A stretch of 64,000 nucleotides of DNA from JBNKVT01 sp050299335 (GCA_050299335.1 JBNKVT010000002.1:33629-97628), one strand, 5' to 3'; positions 8,931 to 18,632 are shown, counted from the first letter of the stretch. A program made the numbers and translations. Notes: generated by a model not told the origin, from the letters alone.

Positions 8931-9943
8931 GCTGCCCATGCCTTGAATTGATCTTCGTCAGCGAGCCGGTCGATGGCGGCCAGCTCGTCGGCGGAGAAGT
9001 CGAGATTGGAGATGGCCCCGGCGCAGTCCTCGACCTGGGACGGCCGGGAGGCGCCGATGAGGGCCGAGGTGATGCCGCCTTCGCGGAGGACCCAGGCCAG
9101 CGCCATCTGGGCCAGCGTCTGGCCGCGGGCCTCGGCGATGGCGTTGAGCTCCTTGAGGGCCGCCTGGGATTTCTCGTTGACCATCTTCGGGTTGAAAAAC
9201 CCGGGCCGCGACCCCCGGCTGCCCTCCGGGATGCCGCCGAGATAGCGGGTGGTCAAAAGGCCCTGCGCCAACGGCGAGAAGGCGATGGACCCGATGCCAA
9301 GCTCGGCCAGGGTGTCCTTCAGCCCGTCGTGCTCGACCCAGCGGTTGACCATGGAATAGGAGGGCTGGTGGATCAGGCAAGGGGTGCCGAGATCGTCGAG
9401 GATCTCGACGGCACGGCGGGTCTGCTCGGATGTGTAGGACGAAATCCCGACATAGAGCGCCCGGCCCGAACGCACGATATGGTCGAGCGCCCCCATGGTC
9501 TCTTCCAGCGGCGTGTCTGGGTCGAAACGGTGCGAATAGAAGATGTCGAAATAATCCAGCCCGCAGCGCTTCAGGCTCTGGTCGCAGGAGGCGACGAGGT
9601 ATTTGCGGCTGCCCCACTCGCCGTAAGGCCCATCCCACATCCTGTATCCTGCCTTGGACGAAATGATCATCTCGTCCCGCAGCCCGGCGAAATCCTCCTT
9701 CAGGATCGACCCGAAGGCATGTTCCGCCGACCCCGGCGGCGGCCCGTAATTATTCGCCAGATCGAAATGGGTAATCCCGAGATCAAACGCCGTCCGGCAG
9801 ATCGCCCGCTTGGTGTCATGGGGCGTGTCGCCGCCGAAATTGTGCCACAGGCCCAGCGACACCGCCGGCAGGTTCAGCCCCGACCGCCCGACCCGGCGGT
9901 AGACCATGTTCTCGTAACGGTTCTTGTCTGGTGTGTAGGCCAT
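8927..9943 (-). CDS. Aldo/keto reductase (YghZ-like)
   Basis: 338 residues from the ATG at 9943, preceded by GAGGGAG. A longer frame to 10009 lacks a ribosome site and the extra residues do not fit the family. The AKR tetrad is present: Asp and Tyr in FDLANNYGPP, Lys in SSKAGYRMWDGPYGEWGSRK, His in YSHRFDPDTP. LGLWHNFGGDTP and the GPYGEWGSRKYL segment resemble E. coli YghZ (glyceraldehyde 3-phosphate reductase) and K+ channel beta-subunit-like AKRs. It uses NADPH to reduce aldehydes or keto sugars. In this locus it may reduce an intermediate made by the Gfo/Idh and isomerase enzymes. Confidence 0.88.
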   Translation of the reverse strand: MAYTPDKNRYENMVYRRVGRSGLNLPAVSLGLWHNFGGDTPHDTKRAICRTAFDLGITHFDLANNYGPPPGSAEHAFGSILKEDFAGLRDEMIISSKAGYRMWDGPYGEWGSRKYLVASCDQSLKRCGLDYFDIFYSHRFDPDTPLEETMGALDHIVRSGRALYVGISSYTSEQTRRAVEILDDLGTPCLIHQPSYSMVNRWVEHDGLKDTLAELGIGSIAFSPLAQGLLTTRYLGGIPEGSRGSRPGFFNPKMVNEKSQAALKELNAIAEARGQTLAQMALAWVLREGGITSALIGASRPSQVEDCAGAISNLDFSADELAAIDRLADEDQFKAWAA

Positions 9944-10069
9944 CGTCTCCCTCGTGCCGTCTGTCGCGGCGTTCAAACGCATACAGTCAAATTCCGGCGT
10001 CCGGTGCAAGCCCGGTCCCGTTCAAAGCGCGCTTCGCACGCAGGTTTCGCCCACCGGGCGAGAGTATCT

Positions 10070-10115
10070 GGAAGAAGGAGAATCCGTAAAAACCCCTTCG
10101 CCTTCTCCTTCTTCC
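10070..10115. repeat. Inverted repeat with 13-bp arms between two operon genes
   Basis: GGAAGAAGGAGAA (10070-10082) and TTCTCCTTCTTCC (10103-10115) are perfect inverted arms around a 20-nt spacer. The element sits in the 240-bp gap that splits the carbohydrate locus between the aldo/keto reductase and the second Gfo/Idh gene. Purine-rich arms of this kind are, from memory, frequent between Rhodobacterales genes. It may act as an mRNA processing or stabilising signal. Confidence 0.6.
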
Positions 10116-10131
10116 AAATACCTCGGGGGGT

Positions 10132-10176
10132 GCGGGGGGCGGAGCCCCCCGCGAGTCGCCCCGCGCCAGCGGGGCG
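10132..10176 (-). terminator. Two GC hairpins behind the second Gfo/Idh gene
   Basis: GCGGGGGGC (10132-10140) pairs with GCCCCCCGC (10144-10152) over GGA. CGCCCCGC (10157-10164) pairs with GCGGGGCG (10169-10176) over GCCA. They begin 8 bp past the stop codon of the leftward Gfo/Idh gene. Together with the adjacent inverted repeat they could attenuate transcription into the downstream half of the locus. Confidence 0.5.
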
Positions 10177-10183
10177 AAAAACC

Positions 10184-11320
10184 TCACTTCAAGAGCGCCG
10201 CCGCCTCTTCCGGTCCCAGAAATGCCGGCTGCTCGCAGATCGTCGACAAGGTCACGAATTCCCCCGTCTCCCCCGATTTCAGGATCGAGGTCATCACGTC
10301 CACCCCGTGCAGCGCCCGGTCCAGAGAACAGCGGTGATCGCGCCCCTCGATGATCGCCACCGCCATGTCCGCCAGTCCCGCCGTGCGGTAGTTCGCCGCC
10401 ATCGACCCGTCCTTGCGCTCGACATTGGGACGCCCGAACGGATGATCCCATGCCTCGGCGGTCCTGATCTCGCCGTCAGTCCCGGCGATCTCGACATCGC
10501 CACCAAAGAAATTCGGGTCCGGTACGAACAGCGAGCCCTCGGTGCCGTAAAGCTCCATATTGGCGTGGCGGTGTTTCCAGACGTCCCAGCTGGCCAGCAG
10601 CGTTACCGTGGCACCATTGTGGAATTCCAGGAGCGAATGGATGTTGGTGGGCGTGTCGACCGGGATTTCCTGGCCTTCCAATGGGCCCGAGCCGATAGTG
10701 CGGGTCGGCGTTGCCGCAGTGGCCAGGGCCGCCACCCGCTTTACCGGGCCGATGAGGTTGATGAGGTTCATCACGTAGTAGGGCCCGATATCCAGCACCG
10801 GCCCGCCGCCGGGCTGGAAGAAGAAGCCCGGGTTCGGGTGCCAGCTTTCCATGCCATGGGACATCACACAGGCCACGCCGCCGGTGATCGAACCGATCGC
10901 ACCGTCGTCGATCAGCTTCCGCGCCAGCTGGTGCGAGCCGCCCATGAACGTGTCCGGAGCCGAGCCCACACGCAGGTTCTTTTCCTGCGAGATCCGGCGC
11001 AGGTCTTCGCCCTCTTCAAGGGTCAGGACCAGCGGTTTCTCGGAATAGGCATGTTTGCCCGCCTCAAGAATCCGCTTGGTGATAGCGTAATGCACATCCG
11101 GAATCGTCAGGTTGATCACCATGTCGATGGCGTCATTCGCCAGCAACTCGTCCACAGTCTGAGCCGTAACCGAAAACTTCTCGGCCTGCGCCTTCGCCGC
11201 GTCCATGTTGATATCCGCCACCGCGCGGATCTCGAGCCCCTTGAACAGCGGCCCGAGGTTCAGATAGGCCGTGGAGATGTTCCCACAGCCGATGATGCCG
11301 ACGCCTAGATTCTCTGCCAT
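10184..11320 (-). CDS. Gfo/Idh/MocA family oxidoreductase (second copy)
   Basis: 378 residues from the ATG at 11320, which has GAGAGG 4 nt upstream. A TTG 12 bases earlier is in frame but unneeded. Dinucleotide-binding GIIGCGNISTAY is at the N-terminus, with SEKPLVLT (EKP motif) near residue 97. GGGPVLDIGPYYVMNLINL occupies the active-site loop, where the classic His is replaced by Tyr, unlike the first Gfo/Idh protein of this locus. FFFQPGGGP and the later WDVWKHRHANMELYGTEGS are typical of glycoside-active relatives. It is placed directly behind a TIM-barrel epimerase gene, so the two probably act in sequence on one substrate. Confidence 0.88.
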   Translation of the reverse strand: MAENLGVGIIGCGNISTAYLNLGPLFKGLEIRAVADINMDAAKAQAEKFSVTAQTVDELLANDAIDMVINLTIPDVHYAITKRILEAGKHAYSEKPLVLTLEEGEDLRRISQEKNLRVGSAPDTFMGGSHQLARKLIDDGAIGSITGGVACVMSHGMESWHPNPGFFFQPGGGPVLDIGPYYVMNLINLIGPVKRVAALATAATPTRTIGSGPLEGQEIPVDTPTNIHSLLEFHNGATVTLLASWDVWKHRHANMELYGTEGSLFVPDPNFFGGDVEIAGTDGEIRTAEAWDHPFGRPNVERKDGSMAANYRTAGLADMAVAIIEGRDHRCSLDRALHGVDVMTSILKSGETGEFVTLSTICEQPAFLGPEEAAALLK

Positions 11321-11335
11321 GTTGCCTCTCAATTC

Positions 11336-12091
11336 TTAAAGCTGCTGCGCCGCTGCGATCGAGCGGGTCGCGAAGCGTTTGTCGTCGCTGGGATTGTCGT
11401 GTTCCATCACGAAAAGCTGCGCCTTGGTGCCGCGAAGTGCCGCCATGATGCCCTTCCAGTCTAGAACGCCCTGACCGACATCGGCCCAGCCGTCCTCGTC
11501 CGCACATTCGCCTTCGGGGGCTATGTCCTTCACATGCGCCGCGGTGATCCGGTCGCCGTATTTCGCAATCCAGTCCAGCGGGTCATGATCCCCCTTGACC
11601 ACCCAGGCGACGTCCATTTCCCAGGAAAGGTCCGGGCCCTGTTCGAGGATATGGGTCATCGGCACCGAGCCGTCCTCGAGGGAGGCAAATTCAAAAGCGT
11701 GGTTGTGCCAGCCGAATTCAAGACCCGCCGCCACGTAGGGCTTCGAGGCCGCTGCGAGCCGGGCGCCGAATTCCTTCCAGCCATCCAGCGACTTGACCCG
11801 TTCGTCGGGGCCGACCGCCGGGCAGAAGATGGCCTGCATGTTCAGGGCCTTGGCGATCTCCAGCACCCGGTCGCTTTCCTTTTCCAGCATGTCGATCCCG
11901 ACATGGCCCGAGGTCATCTTGAGGCCGGTCTCGGCCAGTTGCCCCTTCAGCTCATCGAGCTTTTCGAGATTGGCATAAAGGCCGCCATAGCCCTCGACCT
12001 GGGCGTAGCCGAGGCCGGCGAGCATGGTCAGGGTGTCGCCCAGCGGCCCGAAATTGCGGGAGGAGTAGAGTTGGTATGAAAAATCGGTCAT
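11336..12091 (-). CDS. Sugar phosphate isomerase/epimerase-like TIM-barrel protein (second copy)
   Basis: 251 residues from the ATG at 12091 (MTDFSYQLYSSRN). The ORF runs further upstream, but that part overlaps the isomerase gene and is not conserved in character. A xylose-isomerase-like barrel with SGHVGIDML, GLEFGWHNHAFEF, DVAWVV, HVKDIAPEG and VMEHDNP carries the Glu/Asp/His set that binds the divalent metal. Cytoplasmic. It lies 10 bp behind the D-lyxose isomerase gene and 15 bp before the second Gfo/Idh gene. It probably isomerises, epimerises or eliminates from a keto-sugar intermediate. The substrate is not identifiable. Confidence 0.85.
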   Translation of the reverse strand: MTDFSYQLYSSRNFGPLGDTLTMLAGLGYAQVEGYGGLYANLEKLDELKGQLAETGLKMTSGHVGIDMLEKESDRVLEIAKALNMQAIFCPAVGPDERVKSLDGWKEFGARLAAASKPYVAAGLEFGWHNHAFEFASLEDGSVPMTHILEQGPDLSWEMDVAWVVKGDHDPLDWIAKYGDRITAAHVKDIAPEGECADEDGWADVGQGVLDWKGIMAALRGTKAQLFVMEHDNPSDDKRFATRSIAAAQQL

Positions 12092-12101
12092 GTGCCTGTC
12101 C

Positions 12102-12788
12102 TTATCTGAGCCATGTGTCGTAGTCCGACACCAGAAGATGCTCCGGTGCCTCGTTTTCGGTGATGTTCGAGAAGCGCCCGATCGGGTCGCGGAAGATGTT
12201 GTCGGTGAGGTCGTCATTGACGTTCGAAACCTCGCCGATCAGCACGTCGCCGCCCTCGCCCCAGAAGGCGTGCCAGGTGTCGGGTTCCAGGGTGACGCTC
12301 TGGCCCGGGGCCAGTTTCAAAAGGCCACCGGCGTCCAGCCGCCGCCGCGCCCCGTCGGAGATGACCTCGACCGGGGCGTTTTCGTCGATGGAACCGTCTT
12401 CAGCGGCCTTGAAGAGTTCCAGCGTCAGGGTGGCACCGCCCTTGTTGATGATGTCCTCGGTCTTGAGGATGTGGCGGTGCATCGGCGAGATCTGATTCTC
12501 GCGGCTGATCATGATCTTTTCGGCGTAGAGCATACCCATGCCCCGTTTGACATTGGCGTGGGAGCCGTTGCGGGTCGTGAACAGGAACAGCCCGAGCTTG
12601 TCGAAATCGCCCTGGCCATAGTCGGTAATGTCCCAGCCCATGCGGTTCTCGATGATGGCGGGGGCGTCTGCCACGTGGGACTTCAGCTCCTCGGGCGAGA
12701 GATAGGCGAAGGGGGGCATTATGTAGCCGAAGGAGCGGATGAAGGCGTCGCCCTGGCGGAGGATTTCGTTGATCTTCGTGCGGTTCAT
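12102..12788 (-). CDS. D-lyxose/D-mannose isomerase family cupin protein
   Basis: 228 residues, the family length. The segment SPMHRHILKTEDIINKGG supplies the His-x-His and Glu metal ligands of D-lyxose ketol-isomerases (a cupin fold). LAPGQSVTLEPDTWHAFWGE supplies the later His. Characterised members interconvert D-lyxose and D-xylulose and also D-mannose and D-fructose. With a beta-mannosidase gene only 10 bp upstream in the same operon, conversion of released mannose to fructose is a natural reading, though this is inference. The start is the ATG at 12788. Confidence 0.87.
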   Translation of the reverse strand: MNRTKINEILRQGDAFIRSFGYIMPPFAYLSPEELKSHVADAPAIIENRMGWDITDYGQGDFDKLGLFLFTTRNGSHANVKRGMGMLYAEKIMISRENQISPMHRHILKTEDIINKGGATLTLELFKAAEDGSIDENAPVEVISDGARRRLDAGGLLKLAPGQSVTLEPDTWHAFWGEGGDVLIGEVSNVNDDLTDNIFRDPIGRFSNITENEAPEHLLVSDYDTWLR

Positions 12789-12798
12789 CGGACGGGCC

Positions 12799-15228
12799 TC
12801 AGCGGGAGGAGGAGTAGAGGTCGCGCAAGCGGAGGCCTTTCTCGGCCTGTCTGGCGGAGCCTTTGTCGGGTGTGAATGTGATCTCGGCCTTGTGGCCGGG
12901 GGTCATTGTAAAGCAATTGTCGGAGAAACGGCCAGCGGTTTCGGCCTCCAGCGTGACGAAAAGCGCCAGGGCTTTGGTCGTGACGGTGGCGATGACGGAC
13001 TTGCCTTCGATACGGGTCTTGAGGGTGAGTTTCGGGTCCTGAAGCGGCAAGCTCTTGTAGCGGACCGGCGAGAAATGGTCGCCGCCTTCCGAGCCGTCGG
13101 AGGCAGTGAAGGCCCAGGCGAGGATCTCGTCCCCGGCGAGCCTGTCGCCGGGGATGGTCTTCAGCTCGGTTGCGGCTTCGGTCCCCAGTTTCCGTTTGAC
13201 CTTGCCGAGGGATTTGTACGTGCCGTCCATGCGGACGGCGTAGAATTCCGCCTCGATGGTGACGGGTTTTGTCGTGTCGTTGACGGCCTTCGCGGTCAGG
13301 GTGCCGGTGGCGTCGGGGGCGACCGTGATTGTGACCGGGGCGTAGAAATGCCGGGCGAAATGGTGCAGCAGTTTCCAGTTGCCGCCGTAGTCGAGGCTGG
13401 ACCAGCTGGCGACGGGCCAGGTGTCGTTGAGCTGCCAGTAGAGCGTGCCCATGCAATGGGGCTTGAGGCTGCGCCAGTATTCGACCGCTGTCCGGATCGC
13501 CAGCGCCTGCTGGACCTGGGAGAGCCAGACGAAATTGCCGAAATCGGAAGGAAAGCGGAAGTAGCGGAACATGGTTTCGGCGATGCGGGCGTTGCCGCCG
13601 GTGTTCTTCTGGTGGCTCTCCATGACCGGGGAGGCGATGTTGAGATCGTCCTTGTCGGCGAAGCTCTTGATGACGTTCAGCGAGGGGTAGGACTGGAAGC
13701 CGAATTCGGAGCAGAAGCGGGGGGAGACGTCGCGGTAATGCTCGAAATCCTTCCCCTCGTGCCAGACGGACCAGAAATGCATGTCGCCGGATGTGTCGTC
13801 ATGCCAGGCGTCGCCGAAGCTCATCGGGCCGGGGCTGGGGCTGGAGGGCCACCAGTTGGCGCTCGGGTCGGTTTCCTTGAGCGCCGTTTCAATGGTGCGG
13901 TTGAGCCGGTCATAGGCGACAAGGTAGCGGTCGCGGTTCTCTCGGCTTTCGGGATACCAGTTCAGCGCCCCGATCAGTTCATTGTCGCCGCACCACAGCG
14001 CGACACAGGCGTGGTGCTGGAGGCGGGCAACCTGCTCGCGGACCTCCACCCCCACCTCGTTCAGGAAATCCGGGGTGGCGGGGTAGAGGTTGCAGGCGAA
14101 CATGAAATCCTGCCAGACCATGAGGCCAAGCTCGTCGCAGAGGTCGTAGAACCAGTCCGGCTCGTACCGCCCGCCGCCCCAGACGCGGATCATGTTCATG
14201 TTGGCGTCTACGGCGGATTGCAGCAGCGCCCGGGTTTTTTCCGGGGTGATCCGGCCCGGCAGCGCGTCGGCGGGAATCCAGTTGACGCCGCGGGCGAAAG
14301 TGTCGTGACCGTTGACGGTGAACTTGAAACCGGTGCCGATGCGGTCGGGTTTGGCGACGAGGTCGAGGGTGCGGATGCCGATGCGGGTCTTGTGGGTGTC
14401 GTGGCCGACGGAGACTGTGAGAGTGTAAAGCGGCTGGTCGCCGAGACCGGCGGGCCACCAGAGGGCGGGGTTCTTGAGGGTAATCGTCTCGGTGAGGGTG
14501 GTGTCGCCCTTGGGGAGGGAGACGGTTTTTTCAATCACTTCGCCGCCGATTTCGATCCTCAGAGGAACGTCGCCTGCACGGCGGGCGTTAACGTTCACTT
14601 TCAGGGATAAATCGACAGATTTCGAGGCCTTGGCGTGCTTTTGCCCCACAATGACCGAGGCTATCTGGGTGTCGGTGACGGGTTTCAGGGTGATGGTGCC
14701 GTGGACGCCGATAGGGGCCAGCGCGATGTTCCAGTCCCAGCCGAAATCGCATTGGACCTTGCGGAGCATGTTGCCGTTCGGGATCGGGCAGTTGCCGTCG
14801 GAATAGGGGACGAAATAGGGCTGCTTCTTCTGGGCCGCTTCGGCGGCCTTGATCGAGGAGCGGAAGAGGATTTCGATGCGGTTCTCGCCGAGTTTCAGGG
14901 CGCGGGTCACATCGACGCGATACCGCCGAAACTGGTTGGCGGCCTTCAGCACCAGCCGTCCGTTGAGGCGGATTTCGGCCACCGTATCCAGTTCGGTGAC
15001 CTCAAGGACCCAGGCCTTGGCCGCCTTCGGATCAACGTCGAAACTGCGGGACGCCACCCAGTCCCGCTCCGCCACCCAGCGGCAGTCGTATTCGTTGCGG
15101 CCGAAATAGGGATCGGGAATGCGTCCGGCCCGGAGGAGGGCCGAATGGCCGTCTCCGGGCAAGACCATCTCGACCGGAGACCCGCCTTCGGCCTCCGTCA
15201 GGGTCCAGGTGCCGGACAAGTCCAGCAT
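12799..15228 (-). CDS. Glycoside hydrolase family 2 beta-mannosidase
   Basis: 809 residues with no signal peptide. An N-terminal jelly-roll (GDGHSALLRAGRIPDPYFGRNEYDCRWV) and Ig-like domain are followed by a TIM barrel starting near FARGVNWIPADALPGRI. MIRVWGGGRYEPDWFYDLCDELGLMVWQDF is split by family landmarks typical of beta-mannosidases. The acid/base Glu lies in WCGDNELI (about residue 415) and the nucleophile Glu in CSEFGFQSYPS (about residue 507). It removes terminal beta-mannose from imported oligosaccharides. The gene lies 32 bp behind the ABC ATPase gene, linking it to the transporter. It is the largest enzyme of the locus. Confidence 0.92.
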   Translation of the reverse strand: MLDLSGTWTLTEAEGGSPVEMVLPGDGHSALLRAGRIPDPYFGRNEYDCRWVAERDWVASRSFDVDPKAAKAWVLEVTELDTVAEIRLNGRLVLKAANQFRRYRVDVTRALKLGENRIEILFRSSIKAAEAAQKKQPYFVPYSDGNCPIPNGNMLRKVQCDFGWDWNIALAPIGVHGTITLKPVTDTQIASVIVGQKHAKASKSVDLSLKVNVNARRAGDVPLRIEIGGEVIEKTVSLPKGDTTLTETITLKNPALWWPAGLGDQPLYTLTVSVGHDTHKTRIGIRTLDLVAKPDRIGTGFKFTVNGHDTFARGVNWIPADALPGRITPEKTRALLQSAVDANMNMIRVWGGGRYEPDWFYDLCDELGLMVWQDFMFACNLYPATPDFLNEVGVEVREQVARLQHHACVALWCGDNELIGALNWYPESRENRDRYLVAYDRLNRTIETALKETDPSANWWPSSPSPGPMSFGDAWHDDTSGDMHFWSVWHEGKDFEHYRDVSPRFCSEFGFQSYPSLNVIKSFADKDDLNIASPVMESHQKNTGGNARIAETMFRYFRFPSDFGNFVWLSQVQQALAIRTAVEYWRSLKPHCMGTLYWQLNDTWPVASWSSLDYGGNWKLLHHFARHFYAPVTITVAPDATGTLTAKAVNDTTKPVTIEAEFYAVRMDGTYKSLGKVKRKLGTEAATELKTIPGDRLAGDEILAWAFTASDGSEGGDHFSPVRYKSLPLQDPKLTLKTRIEGKSVIATVTTKALALFVTLEAETAGRFSDNCFTMTPGHKAEITFTPDKGSARQAEKGLRLRDLYSSSR

Positions 15229-15260
15229 GGAAGATACTCCTTATGAAACCGCTTCGCGCC

Positions 15261-16334
15261 TCAAAGGCGCTGTTCGGTTCCTGCATCGAAAATCGAGGCG
15301 CGGCTCATGTCAAAAGCGACCTGAACGGCATCGCCGCGCTGATAGCCGTGACCCGCCTCGATCCGTACTGACAGTTTCTGCCCGGCCAGCGACAGCCACA
15401 ACAGGCTGTCCGAGCCCATCGGCTCGTCGATATCCACTACGGCGTCGAAACCGCCGCCTGCGGGGTTTATGGCGATATGCTCGGGTCGGACGCCCAGAAC
15501 CACCTTGCGACCGGCATCCGCCGGAACGCTGCCGTCATAGCCGTCCATCGAAACATCGGCCCCCGGCACACGGCAGACGCCACCATCGGCAATCTCACCT
15601 TGCAGGAAATTCATCGACGGCGAGCCGATGAAACCGGCGACGAAGAGGTTCGACGGCTGGTTGTAAATGGTGTGCGGGTTGTCCAGCTGCTGGATGATGC
15701 CACCGCGCATGACGGCGATACGGTCGGCAAGGGTCAGGGCCTCGATCTGGTCATGTGTAACGTAAACCATGGTGTTTTTCAGGTCGGCATGCAGACGCTT
15801 GATCTCGACGCGCAGTTCCGAGCGCAGTTTGGCATCTAGGTTCGACAGCGGTTCGTCGAACAGGAACACATCCACGTCGCGGACCAGCGCCCGGCCGATG
15901 GCGACGCGCTGGCGCTGACCGCCGGACAACGCGGCGGGCTTGCGGTCGAGCAGTTCCTCAATCTGCAGGATTTCCGAGGCGCGGGCGACGCGTTTCTCGA
16001 TCTCCTCCTTGGGTAGTTTCTGGTTCTTCAGACCGAAGCTGAGATTCCCCTTCACCGTCATCTGCGGATAAAGCGCGTAGGACTGGAAGACCATGCCGAT
16101 GCCGCGATCCTTGGGCTGCTCCCAGGTGACGTTGCGACCCTTGATGAAGATCTGGCCGTCGGTGACGTCCAAGAGCCCCGCAAGACAGTTCAACAGCGTG
16201 GACTTTCCGCAGCCCGAGGGGCCGAGGAGGACGATGAACTCGCCCTCGCCAACCTCCAGGTTCATCTTGTTCAGGACGTTGACGGTGCCGAAGCTCAGCG
16301 AGAGGTCACGTACCGAAATACTCGATTCAGTCAT
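15261..16334 (-). CDS. Sugar ABC transporter ATP-binding protein (MalK/UgpC type)
   Basis: 357 residues. Walker [10 protein letters not shown] lies near residue 39, then the Q-loop [12 protein letters not shown] signature [15 protein letters not shown], Walker [13 protein letters not shown] and H-loop VTHD. The C-terminal 120 residues form the OB-type regulatory domain of carbohydrate-uptake subfamily CUT1 ATPases (VLGVRPEHI). It energises import through the two permeases encoded just upstream. The start ATG at 16334 is 4 bp from the stop of the MalG-type permease gene. A transporter with its own ATPase need not share one from another locus. Confidence 0.95.
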   Translation of the reverse strand: MTESSISVRDLSLSFGTVNVLNKMNLEVGEGEFIVLLGPSGCGKSTLLNCLAGLLDVTDGQIFIKGRNVTWEQPKDRGIGMVFQSYALYPQMTVKGNLSFGLKNQKLPKEEIEKRVARASEILQIEELLDRKPAALSGGQRQRVAIGRALVRDVDVFLFDEPLSNLDAKLRSELRVEIKRLHADLKNTMVYVTHDQIEALTLADRIAVMRGGIIQQLDNPHTIYNQPSNLFVAGFIGSPSMNFLQGEIADGGVCRVPGADVSMDGYDGSVPADAGRKVVLGVRPEHIAINPAGGGFDAVVDIDEPMGSDSLLWLSLAGQKLSVRIEAGHGYQRGDAVQVAFDMSRASIFDAGTEQRL

Positions 16335-16338
16335 GTAA

Positions 16339-17259
16339 TCAGCCTTTCACAGCACCGGCCGCGATGCCGCGAACGAACAGCTTGCCGGAGAAGAAGTAGA
16401 TGACCAGCGGCACGAGCCCGGTGAGCATCGTGGCGGCCATGTTGACGTTGTATTCCTTCACGCCCTGCACCGAGTTGACGATATTGTTCAGCTGAACCGT
16501 CATCGGGTAGAACTCGGGCCGCGTGTAGACCACACCGAAGAGGAAGTCGTTCCAGATGCCGGTGACCTGGATGATCATCGAGACGACGAAGATCGGCAGG
16601 GACATGGGCAGCATGATCCGGAAGAAGATCGACCAGAACCCGGCCCCGTCGACGCGGGCGGCCTTGAACAATTCCTCGGGGATGGTCGAGAAATAGTTGC
16701 GGAACAAAAGCGTGTTGATCGGCATCCCGAAGATCGTGTGGACGATCACCAGTCCCCAGAGCGACCCGTAAAGGCCCATCTCGCGCAAGAGGATCACGAT
16801 CGGATAGAGCATGACCTGATAGGGGATGAAGGCGCCGACCAGGAGGATGGCGAAGAACGTATCCGCGCCCTTGAACTTCCAGAGGCTCAGGGCGTAGCCG
16901 TTGACCGAGGCCACCGCGATCGAGACGATCACCGAGGGGATCAGGATCTGGACGGAGTTCCAGAAGCCGCGGCTCAGCCCGTCGCAATTGATGCCCGTGC
17001 AAGCCTCGGCCCAGGCCTTGACCCAGGGCTGGAAGGTGACCTCGACCGGCGGGCCGAAGACATTGCCGAGGCGGATTTCCGGCATGCCCTTCAGCGACGT
17101 CACGATCATCACATAGAGCGGCAGCAGGTAGTAGACCGAGACCAGGATCAGCGTCCCGTAAAGGAAGATGTTCCGCGACGAGAAGGCGCGTTTCGGGCGC
17201 GGACCGCGTGGGCCAGAGGCGTCCACGGCAACCGACGGATTGATGGCAGCGTCGGTCAT
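16339..17259 (-). CDS. Sugar ABC transporter permease, MalG type
   Basis: 306 residues with about six membrane helices. The first is near residues 32-54 after a Pro/Arg-rich cytoplasmic tail. The EAA loop that docks on the ATPase reads [19 protein letters not shown], as in CUT1 permeases. An inserted periplasmic stretch with Cys ([17 protein letters not shown]) follows the first helix. The start ATG at 17259 overlaps the stop of the partner permease gene by 4 bp, and the ATPase gene follows 4 bp later, so translation is coupled. Substrate specificity is set by the binding protein at 18759-19994. Confidence 0.93.
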   Translation of the reverse strand: MTDAAINPSVAVDASGPRGPRPKRAFSSRNIFLYGTLILVSVYYLLPLYVMIVTSLKGMPEIRLGNVFGPPVEVTFQPWVKAWAEACTGINCDGLSRGFWNSVQILIPSVIVSIAVASVNGYALSLWKFKGADTFFAILLVGAFIPYQVMLYPIVILLREMGLYGSLWGLVIVHTIFGMPINTLLFRNYFSTIPEELFKAARVDGAGFWSIFFRIMLPMSLPIFVVSMIIQVTGIWNDFLFGVVYTRPEFYPMTVQLNNIVNSVQGVKEYNVNMAATMLTGLVPLVIYFFSGKLFVRGIAAGAVKG

Positions 17260-18632
17260 GCGCGTTTCCTTCCGCTGAACTGGAGATAGGCCCAGGGGAC
17301 CAGGACGATGACCACGGTCAGCAGCATCATGGTCGAGGCGGCGAAGCCCTGGCCCAGATTCTGGCCGAGGAACATCTTGTCATAGACGTATTTCGCCGGC
17401 ACCTCGGATGCGATGCCCGGCCCGCCGGAGGTCTGCGCCACGACGAGATCATAGAGCCGTACGATACCGGAGGTGATCAGCACGAGGGCGGTGATGAAGA
17501 CCGGTTTCATCATCGGGATGACGATCTGGATATAGGTCTTCCACATCGGGATACCATCGACGCGAGAGGCTTTCCAGATATCCTCGTCGATGCCGCGCAG
17601 GCCCGCCAGCATGATGCACATGACCAGCCCGGTGCCCTGCCAGAGCCCGGCGATCAACAGACCGAAGACCACGATGTCGGGGTTGTAGAGCGGGTCGAAG
17701 TTGAAGCTTGTGAAGCCGAGCTTTCGGATCAGCATCTGGATGCCGAACTCGGGGTTGAGGATCCACTGCCATACGAGGCCGGTGACGATGAAGCTCAGAG
17801 CGAACGGGTAGAGGAAGATGGTCCGGAAGGTGTTCTCGAAGCGGATCTTGCGGTCGAGCATCGCCGCCAGCACGAAGCCGATGACCAGAGTGAAGGCCAG
17901 CGAGCAGATGCCGTAGATGGCAAGGTTGATGATCGACTGGATCCAGCGCGGCTCGCCCCAGAGCCGGTCATACTGCTCCAGGTTCAACTTGGTGATGTCG
18001 AATTTAGGCAGCAGACGCGAGTCGGTGAACGAATAGGCCACCGTCCAGAGCGTGGCCCCGACGAAGATGCCCAGCGCCGTCAGCGCCATCGGCACGGCGG
18101 CGATCTTGGCGACGATATTGCCGACAAAGAGGCGTTCGATCTGCTCGGGCCGGTCATTGGTCGAGTAGGCCCAGCCAACCGCGGCGATGGCCAGCGCGAA
18201 GGTCAGGAACATCAGCCCGGCGAAAAGCCCGTAAGCGGCGGCGAAATTGACGAAGACGCCGATGAAGGCCCCGATGAACTCGGACAGGTAGTCGAGGATC
18301 GGGTTCTCGATGTCCTTGGGGAAAAAGGCGCGGATCGGCTTGCCCCAGAAGAGCAGCACGAACAGGATCGCGGCGGTGACGGTCCAGCCGATGACATGGG
18401 TCATCAGGCGGTTGGACCCGGACACCTTGCCCTCGCTGGCGGCGTTGAAGAGGATCGTACCGGCACACAGGGCCATGACCACGAGAGCGATCCATGGCAG
18501 GGCCGTGACCAGACCTGCCGGGGCACCGAGGCGATTGATGAAAAGGTCGCCGACGCCGATCCCCAGAAGGATTTGCAAGGCGATCGCCGACCCCAGCGCC
18601 CAGACGAACCCGGATTGCAGTTGCTGTTTCAA
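17256..18632 (-). CDS. Sugar ABC transporter permease, MalF type, with N-terminal extension
   Basis: 458 residues, much longer than the 290-320 of most CUT1 permeases. The last 280 residues hold the standard six-helix domain and EAA loop (DEDIWKASRVDGIPMWKTY). The first roughly 170 residues add about four further hydrophobic helices, including ALQILLGIGVGDLFINRLG and IGAFIGVFVNFAAAYGLF. E. coli MalF also has extra N-terminal helices, but the sequence here is not obviously similar. The start is a TTG at 18632 with GGGAG nine bases upstream. A perfect hairpin (18716-18742) separates it from the binding-protein gene. Confidence 0.9.
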   Translation of the reverse strand: MKQQLQSGFVWALGSAIALQILLGIGVGDLFINRLGAPAGLVTALPWIALVVMALCAGTILFNAASEGKVSGSNRLMTHVIGWTVTAAILFVLLFWGKPIRAFFPKDIENPILDYLSEFIGAFIGVFVNFAAAYGLFAGLMFLTFALAIAAVGWAYSTNDRPEQIERLFVGNIVAKIAAVPMALTALGIFVGATLWTVAYSFTDSRLLPKFDITKLNLEQYDRLWGEPRWIQSIINLAIYGICSLAFTLVIGFVLAAMLDRKIRFENTFRTIFLYPFALSFIVTGLVWQWILNPEFGIQMLIRKLGFTSFNFDPLYNPDIVVFGLLIAGLWQGTGLVMCIMLAGLRGIDEDIWKASRVDGIPMWKTYIQIVIPMMKPVFITALVLITSGIVRLYDLVVAQTSGGPGIASEVPAKYVYDKMFLGQNLGQGFAASTMMLLTVVIVLVPWAYLQFSGRKRA

